A stretch of 5,093 bases of DNA from Muribaculaceae bacterium (GTDB lineage: Bacteria; Bacteroidota; Bacteroidia; Bacteroidales; Muribaculaceae). Positions 1 to 5,093 of this stretch are shown here, in pieces (the stretch's first letter is position 1; each line of letters opens with the position of its first letter). The stretch is from NCBI GenBank assembly GCA_029057255.1, contig JAICZO010000402.1:1-5093 (forward strand), in the 5' to 3' direction. The position numbers were made by a program, and so were the translations under genes. The notes beneath the pieces are model-generated. The model saw nothing but the letters and a program-made list of their open reading frames with translations. It made no database searches and had not been told where the DNA came from.

Positions 1-358
1 CGACATGGGTGGCATACGTCAGTGGTGGGAGGAAAACCGCGACAAGACCCAGCAGTTCTTCAACGAAGTGCTGCACGAGCGTGGTGCGGCTCCCTTCTTT
101 GCCGAGCCGTGGATCTGCGACCGCATCATCGACCTGCACCTTATGTCGCCCTCGATGCTCTGCATCCTGCCGCTGCAGGACTGGCTCTCAATCGACGGCT
201 CTCTGCGCCGCGAGAACCCGCTGGAAGAGCAGATCAACGTTCCCGCCAACCCGCGCCACTACTGGCGCTACCGCATGCACCTCACCATCGAGGAGCTGCA
301 CGCGCACACCGAGTTCAACAGCTATCTGCATGAAAAAATCACACATGCAGGACGCTGA
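1..358 (+). CDS. malQ: 4-alpha-glucanotransferase (amylomaltase, GH77), C-terminal end only
   Basis: This is the C-terminal 118 codons of a gene that begins left of the window; the frame is open from base 2 (GAC, Asp) to the TGA at 356-358. The Met at base 5 is internal, not a start. The sequence reads as the end of the GH77 barrel. A stretch with IRQWWEENRDKTQQFFNE is followed by AEPWICDRIIDLHL, then PSMLCILPLQDWLSID, a Leu-Arg-Arg-Glu-Asn-Pro segment, and the hallmark INVPANPRHYWRYRMH close to the C-terminus. From family knowledge, GH77 enzymes transfer alpha-1,4-glucan segments between maltodextrins in the cytoplasm, releasing glucose. The Bacteroidota and plant DPE2-type versions are long and usually carry N-terminal starch-binding CBM20 modules; that part and the catalytic acids lie outside this window. 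The short tail after the last motif looks like a normal end, not a truncation. The enzyme family is confident; the full architecture is not visible. Confidence 0.93.
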   Translation, partial: DMGGIRQWWEENRDKTQQFFNEVLHERGAAPFFAEPWICDRIIDLHLMSPSMLCILPLQDWLSIDGSLRRENPLEEQINVPANPRHYWRYRMHLTIEELHAHTEFNSYLHEKITHAGR

Positions 359-382
359 AGCAGCATAACAACCCCCAATCAT

Positions 383-423
383 CGCCGGAGCGTGCCCTCA
401 GACAGCACGCCCCGGCGCCTTTT
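383..423 (+). terminator. GC-rich hairpin with short T tract after malQ (probable intrinsic terminator)
   Basis: Two perfect six-base-pair arms, CGCCGG (383-388) with CCGGCG (412-417) and GCGTGC (390-395) with GCACGC (405-410), stack around a single A-C mismatch (389/411). Together they make a 12-pair stem with a nine-base loop (396-404). Two C residues and four T residues (420-423) follow. It begins 25 bases after the malQ stop, where a Rho-independent terminator is expected. The stem is very stable but the T tract is short, so termination may be incomplete. Its 3' edge lies only 23 bases before the tamB start, so it could also act as a leader hairpin or attenuator for tamB. A dispersed palindromic repeat cannot be excluded from one copy. 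Confidence 0.65.
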
Positions 424-446
424 CGCAAAACACATCCTTTCATGCA

Positions 447-3400
447 ATGAGAGCCGCCTGGAAAATATTTCGTGCAATCATGTCGGTACTGCTGTTATTG
501 GCAGTGCTGCTGCCGTCATCGGTCTATGTGCTGCTCTCACTCAATCCCGTTCAGGAAAAAATACGCAGTATCGCCGCCGGCGAACTGTCGAAGACTCTCG
601 GTGCCGACCTCTCGATCGGACGAGTGATAATACACCCCTTCAACCGTCTGTCAATCAGCGACGTGTCTCTCGCTCTCGAGAACGACACCGTGGCAAGCGT
701 CTCGAACGTCAGCGCCGGCTTCGAGCTGTACCACTTCCTGCGCACCGGCGAGCTGGTCATCGACTACGCCCTCGTCGACGGTGCCCGCTTCCATGTGTGC
801 CGCGACTCTGTCGGCGCACCGCTCAACATCCAGCCGCTGATTGACCATCTGCGCTCCGACAAGCCCAAGCGCGAGAAAGCTTTCGAGCTGAAAATCAACA
901 CCGTGATTCTGCGCAACGGCTCGCTGTCGTACGACATCAACTCTGCCGCACTACCCGACTCCGGCCGTTTCTGCCCCTCGCATATCGCTGTCGAGAACCT
1001 TGCCGTCAACGCCTTCATCCCGCGCATCAGCAACAGCCGCTACCAGGTACACATCGACCATATATCATTCGACGAGCGCAGCGGCTTCGCGCTCAAGGCT
1101 CTCCAGGGCAAGGCCGACTTCGGCGCCGACGGCGCAAGGCTCTATGACTTCTCGCTCGACCTGCCCGAGTCTCATATCGCCCTGAAACCTATCGAGATAG
1201 AATTCAACGGCTTCAACGACATCAAGGCCGCTCTCCGGCGCGACATCGTCAGCGTCTCGACGTCGGGCGACAACTATATCTATCCGCCTGACTTCAAGGC
1301 TTTCGTGCCCATGCTTGCCGACATCTCGAGGCACTTCGACATTGATCTGGACGCACGAGGCAATATGACATCGGTCGACCTGCGTTCGTTTGCCCTGCGC
1401 GATGCCGACGGAACATCACTCTCTCTGGCCGCCACAGGTCTTGCCCGCAGCATCGACGACAAGTCGGAGCTGAACTACGACCTTACCGGAGCTACGATAC
1501 TCATCGACGGCCGACAAGTGTCATCGCTCCTGCGCAACACTCTGAAAAAGAAACCATACGATATCATACGCTCGATTGAAGACCTGCACTGCTCGGTCAC
1601 CGCAAGCGGCACGCTCGAGAGCGGCTCCGTAAGATTCTCGGCCGACGGCACTCCGGGCATTGCCGACTTCGAGGGCAGCTACCGCCGCTACGGCCGCTCG
1701 ACGGCGCTCGACGGCGCACTGACAGCCGAGGGCGTCGACCTCAACCTGCTGACAGGCGTCGACATGCTCGGCAAGCTCAGCGCCACTGTCGACGGCAAAG
1801 CCACCGTAGGCCCGAAGCCCGCCGCCGACATCGCGCTGAAGGTATCGCAGCTCGACTTCCACGGCCACACCTTCTCCGACATCTCTGCCGAGGCTGTGAT
1901 TGACGGCCGCGAGCGCGCAGAGCTTGACATCTCGGTCAACGATTCCGCAGCCAAGCTACTCGCATACGCCTTCTACGACAAGAACGATGACACTCACACC
2001 GTCCGTGCCACTGCCGTGGCCTCGGACATAGACCTCAACACCCTCGGATTCGACAAGCGTCATCCCGGATACCGTCTCGGCGCGAAGCTTAACGTCGCAC
2101 TCGGCGGCACATCCGTCGACGATGTCGCCGGCACGGCGCAGATTTTCGACATAAGGTGGCTTGACGAATCCCGGAACGGACTGCGTGTCAATAAAATGGA
2201 CATCACCCTCAACCCCGACGACAATCCCGCGTCGATTACGGTTGACTCCGACTTCCTGAAAGGCTCCGTGACAGGCAAATACGCGTTCACGTCGATAGCC
2301 GGACAACTCCGATCTATGGCCGGAGTCTTTGTCCCGGCGCTGTTCGATGACGGACTGCCGACACTCGCATCCGCAAAGCGCGTGACATCGCGTAAGAAAA
2401 AGCACGAGCCGGAGCCTCTGCCCAACGTGTTCAACTTCGACTTCACGGTGCTGCCCTCCCAGAGCATCACATCGTTCCTCGGCCTCCCCGTCCACGTGCT
2501 CTATGACGTCGACATTACAGGCAATGTGGACTCGGAGCGCGGCCTGGCCAACGTCAACATCAGCGCCCCCTATCTGCAGCAAGGCAACAAACTGGTAGAG
2601 CACACCGACATATTCGCCCATCTCGACACCCTGCAGCGCGAAAGCTCTGTATACCTCACAACACAGTTCCCGACAAAGAAAGGCGACCTGGCGGTGGCTT
2701 CGCTCATAAAGGCCGAGAACAACCGCTTCGACACTCACATCGACTGGACTATAGAGCGTGCCATACCTCTCAACGGCACCATCGGCTTCTCCACCCTGCT
2801 CCGCTCACGCCCCGGCAAAAAAGAAGGCGAGACATTCCCCCTTGACGCACACATCGTGTTCAATCCCGGCACGGTGAACTTCGGCGACGAGGTCTGGAAG
2901 ATTCTCCGCTCGCACATCGACATCGCGCCCGAGCGCCTGGCCGTAAGCGGCTTCGGACTCGACGCCGGCACACAGAGCATTGCCGTCAACGGCGTCGTCA
3001 GCGCCTCCGACACCGACTCGCTCGCCATAGCGCTGCGACAGGTGGCGCTGCTGCCCATCTTCGAGACCCTCGAGATTGACAAGGCTCTGATAGGCGGCCG
3101 TGCCACGGGCACCTTCACAGCCCGCAACCTGCTTGGCTCCGAGCCAGAGCTTGTATGCCCCCGCCTGCACGTCGACTCGATAGGCTACCAGCGCTGCACC
3201 ATAGGCGACGCCGACATACTTGCCGGATGGAACAACAGCGCGCGCTCGTTCTACCTCGACGCCGACATCACCGGCCTCGAAGGCCGCAAGTCGCATATCG
3301 TCGGTGACATATTCCCGCTGTCGGAGGCTCTTGACATCAAATTCGCTGCCGACAGCGTGCCCGTCGGATTCCTCAAACCCTTCATGTCGGCTTTCACATC

Positions 3401-4973
3401 CGACATCAGCGGCCGTGCCAGCGGCAACTGCCGCCTCTTCGGCACATTCAAGGAGATAGACCTCGAGGGCGACATCATGGCCGACAATGTCAAGCTGAAG
3501 ATTGACTTCACAGGCACATCATATATCGCCACCGACAGCATACACATCCGTCCGGGACGTATAGCCCTCGACAACATCACCATCCGCGACACCGAGGGGC
3601 ACACCGCCCGCCTCAACGGCCTTGTGGAGCATAAGTTCTTCAAGGAGCCGACGTTCCGCTTCGACATAACCAACGCCTACAACCTGCTGAGCTACAACGT
3701 CACGGCACGCGACAACCCCGACTGGTACGGCACCATCTACGGCAACGGCGGAGCTTCTATATCGGGCTACCCCGGAGTGGTGAGCATTAACGTCGCCATG
3801 TCGACGGCGCCGCGCTCCAACTTCACCTTCGTCCTCTCTGACCGCCTCGATGCCGAGGACTACTCTTTCATAACCTTCCGCGACGTCACACCCGACTCCC
3901 TCAAGGTCGCCGAAGTCGAGATTGACGATACCCCGGAGGCCGTCAAGGAATTCAAGCGACGCGCCGACATTGCCGTCGACGAGCCTTCGCAGTACAACAT
4001 GGACATCCGCGTCGACGTCACAAAGGATGCCGACATGACACTCGTCATGGACCCCGCCGGAGGCGATGCCATAAAGGCGCACGGCGACGGCAACCTGCAT
4101 CTGGCATACCGCTCGGCCAACAACGACCTCAACATATGGGGCAAGTATGTGCTTACCGACGGCAGCTACCGCTTCACTCTGCAGGACATCATCATCAAAG
4201 ACTTCACCATCAAGGAAGGCAGCGAGATACAGTTCGACGGCGACCCCTACGGCGTCAAGACCAAGCTGCAGGCATACTATGCCACCAACGCCAACCTCAG
4301 CGACCTTGACGAGTCGTTCCTCCAGGACAAGGAAGTGGCGCGCACAAACGTGCCCGTGCACGCGCTCATGAACGTATCCGGCGACATACGCCAGCCAAGC
4401 ATCGACTTCGACCTCGAGTTCCCGACACTGACGCAGGACACCTACCGCAAGGTGCGGAGCATCGTCAGCACATCCGACATGATGAACCGACAGATAATAT
4501 ATCTGCTGGCCCTCAACCGATTCTACACGCCCGACTATATGGCGTCGACCACCAAAGGCAGCGAGCTGTTCTCCGTGGCCTCGTCGACAATCTCGAGCCA
4601 GCTCGGCAATATGCTCGGCAAGCTCTCCGACAACTGGAGCATAGCCCCGAACCTGCGAAGCGACCGCGGCGACTTCTCCGACGTCGAGGTCGACGTTGCC
4701 CTGTCGAGCCGACTGCTGAACAACCGTCTCATATTCAACGGCAACTTCGGATACCGCGACAAGACCCTCAACTCCAACCAGTTTATCGGCGACTTCGACA
4801 TCGAGTATCTGCTCAACAAGCGCGGCTCATGGCGCCTCAAGGCCTACAACCGCTACAACGACCGCAACTACTACCTGCGCAGCGCACAGACAACGCAGGG
4901 CCTCGGCATCATGTTCCGCCGCGACTTCGACTCGTTCCTATCCTTCCTGCGCCGCAAAAAGAAAAAAGAGTGA
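447..4973 (+). CDS. tamB: TamB-like translocation and assembly module protein (AsmA-like N-terminus, TamB/DUF490 C-terminus)
   Basis: An intact 1508-residue envelope protein. Residues 7-32 form one hydrophobic segment after a short basic N-terminus (MRAAWKIFR), fitting an uncleaved inner-membrane anchor. Residues 33 to about 120 have the AsmA/TamB opening: NPVQEKI, an LGADLSIGRV strand, HPFNRLSISDVSL, then a LVIDYALVDGARF repeat. The long middle shows alternating polar/hydrophobic beta-strand patterns with no enzyme motif, broken by a basic, Pro-rich linker around residues 645-659 (SRKKKHEPEPLP). The C-terminal TamB domain is clear: GKYVLTDGSYRF (1232-1243), KDFTIKEGSEIQFDGDP (1251-1267), SGDIRQPSIDFDLEFP (1311-1326), MMNRQIIYLLALNRF (1345-1359), TTQGLGIMFRRDF (1482-1494), and a basic tail RRKKKKE. 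From family knowledge, TamB spans the periplasm as a long beta structure with a hydrophobic groove, partners an Omp85 protein (TamA or BamA), and is implicated in outer-membrane protein assembly and phospholipid transport. It is longer than E. coli TamB (1259 residues), as is usual in Bacteroidota. No tamA lies in the window. ATG 447 is chosen because it gives a basic N-terminus before the anchor; ATG 480 (Met12) is possible. There is no Shine-Dalgarno sequence, as is common in this phylum. The family call is firm; the substrate is unknown. Confidence 0.93.
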   Translation: MRAAWKIFRAIMSVLLLLAVLLPSSVYVLLSLNPVQEKIRSIAAGELSKTLGADLSIGRVIIHPFNRLSISDVSLALENDTVASVSNVSAGFELYHFLRTGELVIDYALVDGARFHVCRDSVGAPLNIQPLIDHLRSDKPKREKAFELKINTVILRNGSLSYDINSAALPDSGRFCPSHIAVENLAVNAFIPRISNSRYQVHIDHISFDERSGFALKALQGKADFGADGARLYDFSLDLPESHIALKPIEIEFNGFNDIKAALRRDIVSVSTSGDNYIYPPDFKAFVPMLADISRHFDIDLDARGNMTSVDLRSFALRDADGTSLSLAATGLARSIDDKSELNYDLTGATILIDGRQVSSLLRNTLKKKPYDIIRSIEDLHCSVTASGTLESGSVRFSADGTPGIADFEGSYRRYGRSTALDGALTAEGVDLNLLTGVDMLGKLSATVDGKATVGPKPAADIALKVSQLDFHGHTFSDISAEAVIDGRERAELDISVNDSAAKLLAYAFYDKNDDTHTVRATAVASDIDLNTLGFDKRHPGYRLGAKLNVALGGTSVDDVAGTAQIFDIRWLDESRNGLRVNKMDITLNPDDNPASITVDSDFLKGSVTGKYAFTSIAGQLRSMAGVFVPALFDDGLPTLASAKRVTSRKKKHEPEPLPNVFNFDFTVLPSQSITSFLGLPVHVLYDVDITGNVDSERGLANVNISAPYLQQGNKLVEHTDIFAHLDTLQRESSVYLTTQFPTKKGDLAVASLIKAENNRFDTHIDWTIERAIPLNGTIGFSTLLRSRPGKKEGETFPLDAHIVFNPGTVNFGDEVWKILRSHIDIAPERLAVSGFGLDAGTQSIAVNGVVSASDTDSLAIALRQVALLPIFETLEIDKALIGGRATGTFTARNLLGSEPELVCPRLHVDSIGYQRCTIGDADILAGWNNSARSFYLDADITGLEGRKSHIVGDIFPLSEALDIKFAADSVPVGFLKPFMSAFTSDISGRASGNCRLFGTFKEIDLEGDIMADNVKLKIDFTGTSYIATDSIHIRPGRIALDNITIRDTEGHTARLNGLVEHKFFKEPTFRFDITNAYNLLSYNVTARDNPDWYGTIYGNGGASISGYPGVVSINVAMSTAPRSNFTFVLSDRLDAEDYSFITFRDVTPDSLKVAEVEIDDTPEAVKEFKRRADIAVDEPSQYNMDIRVDVTKDADMTLVMDPAGGDAIKAHGDGNLHLAYRSANNDLNIWGKYVLTDGSYRFTLQDIIIKDFTIKEGSEIQFDGDPYGVKTKLQAYYATNANLSDLDESFLQDKEVARTNVPVHALMNVSGDIRQPSIDFDLEFPTLTQDTYRKVRSIVSTSDMMNRQIIYLLALNRFYTPDYMASTTKGSELFSVASSTISSQLGNMLGKLSDNWSIAPNLRSDRGDFSDVEVDVALSSRLLNNRLIFNGNFGYRDKTLNSNQFIGDFDIEYLLNKRGSWRLKAYNRYNDRNYYLRSAQTTQGLGIMFRRDFDSFLSFLRRKKKKE

Positions 4974-5001
4974 CTTCACTTTTTTCTGTCACCGATTTTT
5001 T
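4962..5001 (+). terminator. Weak hairpins and T tracts at the tamB stop (possible terminator)
   Basis: Two mutually exclusive hairpins overlap the stop codon. In the first, AAAAGAGTG (4964-4972) pairs with CACTTTTTT (4977-4985) around a four-base loop, giving nine pairs including one G-T; it is mostly A-T and its 3' arm is itself the T run. In the second, GTGAC (4970-4974) pairs with GTCAC (4988-4992), and after CGA comes a run of six T (4996-5001), the order expected of an intrinsic terminator, but with only five pairs and a 13-base loop. The first structure is nearly symmetrical and could serve both strands. Position and T runs support a terminator; stem stability is poor, so the call is tentative. 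Confidence 0.4.
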
Positions 5002-5010
5002 GAGAGGCTT

Positions 5011-5042
5011 CTTGCACAAATCATTCTTTATTCTTACTTTTG
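5011..5042 (+). promoter_or_regulatory. Candidate Bacteroidota housekeeping (sigma-ABfr type) promoter for a gene right of the window
   Basis: TACTTTTG at 5035-5042 is an exact match to the -7 consensus TAnnTTTG of Bacteroides primary-sigma promoters. CTTG at 5011-5014 matches three of four bases of the -33 TTTG box, and the 20-base spacing falls in the usual 19-21 range. It sits in an AT-richer intergenic stretch, just after the tamB terminator candidates, facing right. Transcription would start about 5-8 bases after 5042. No convincing start codon for a long frame follows before 5093 (ATG 5065 stops after two codons), so the target gene would lie beyond the edge. A short motif in AT-rich DNA can arise by chance. 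Confidence 0.45.
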
Positions 5043-5093
5043 AGCCTCACAACACCTCTGTGACATGAAATAAATCATACTCCACTCCGGCAT

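Noticed and set aside
392..844. + strand frame of 150 codons starting in the malQ-tamB gap
   Set aside because: It is out of frame with the clear TamB N-terminus and becomes Arg-rich nonsense (runs of RRR), typical of a shifted reading of a GC-rich gene.
1956..2738. Long open frame of 260 codons on the - strand
   Set aside because: It lies wholly inside tamB and its translation is Val/Gly/Arg/Glu-rich low-complexity text with no recognisable motif. Antisense frames stay open here because of the GC-rich codon choice in tamB.
3519..4361. Long open frame of 280 codons on the - strand
   Set aside because: It overlaps the best-conserved part of the TamB domain, has the same shadow composition (VGVV, VAVDG, EVEL-type runs), and has no family resemblance or plausible upstream signals.
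447..4973. Possible large adhesin, contractile-injection or defence protein because of the size and beta-rich composition
   Set aside because: The N-terminal anchor with AsmA-like opening and the conserved C-terminal TamB motifs (GSYRF, EGSEIQFDGDP, SGDIRQPSIDFDLEFP) identify TamB clearly.
4829..5068. + strand frame overlapping the tamB end, reachable by -1 slippage on the A-rich run at 4956-4967
   Set aside because: The run AAAAAGAAAAAA simply encodes the basic KKKK tail. The zero-frame end is normal for Bacteroidota TamB, the slippery heptamer is not in the right phase for the classic A_AAA_AAG site, and the extension has no protein-like motif.
5034..5093. Short - strand frames entering from the right edge (stops at 5034-5036 and 5047-5049), possible end of a convergent gene
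   Set aside because: Only 14-19 residues are visible in two competing frames, with no recognisable motif; this is too short to support a gene, though it is the main alternative to the rightward promoter reading.
1..5093. CRISPR arrays, tRNA/rRNA genes, insertion sequences, long direct repeats
   Set aside because: None seen; apart from short gaps, the window is filled by two coding sequences with uniform composition and no transposase, integrase or repeat-spacer pattern.

Overview
The window looks like chromosomal DNA from a member of the Bacteroidota, most likely a GC-rich gut-type Bacteroidales. Three things suggest this. The visible end of the first gene matches the large 4-alpha-glucanotransferases of that group. 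The second gene has the length and C-terminal signature of Bacteroidota TamB proteins. Neither the second gene's start nor the spacer before it has a Shine-Dalgarno sequence, and a Bacteroides-type promoter (TTTG-like box plus TAnnTTTG) can be found near the right edge. The genus cannot be fixed from this sequence.

Layout, left to right, with all supported genes on the + strand. Positions 1-358 hold the last 118 codons of a GH77 4-alpha-glucanotransferase (malQ), cut by the left edge. The 88-base gap at 359-446 holds a strong GC-rich hairpin with a short T tract, best read as the malQ terminator. Positions 447-4973 hold one intact 1508-residue TamB/AsmA-like protein that fills almost all the rest. 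Positions 4974-5093 are an AT-richer spacer. It holds weak hairpin/T-tract structures at the tamB stop and a good candidate promoter at 5011-5042 that probably drives a gene beyond the right edge.

The two genes do not obviously work together. MalQ is a cytoplasmic enzyme of maltodextrin/glycogen metabolism. TamB is an envelope protein anchored in the inner membrane that spans the periplasm and serves outer-membrane protein assembly and/or lipid transport. The hairpin between them suggests separate transcription units or attenuated read-through. No mobile element, CRISPR array, RNA gene or defence-type cassette is visible, and I see no convincing new system. The points most worth checking are how tamB is transcribed, given a terminator-like hairpin ending only 23 bases before its start, and the promoter at the right edge.
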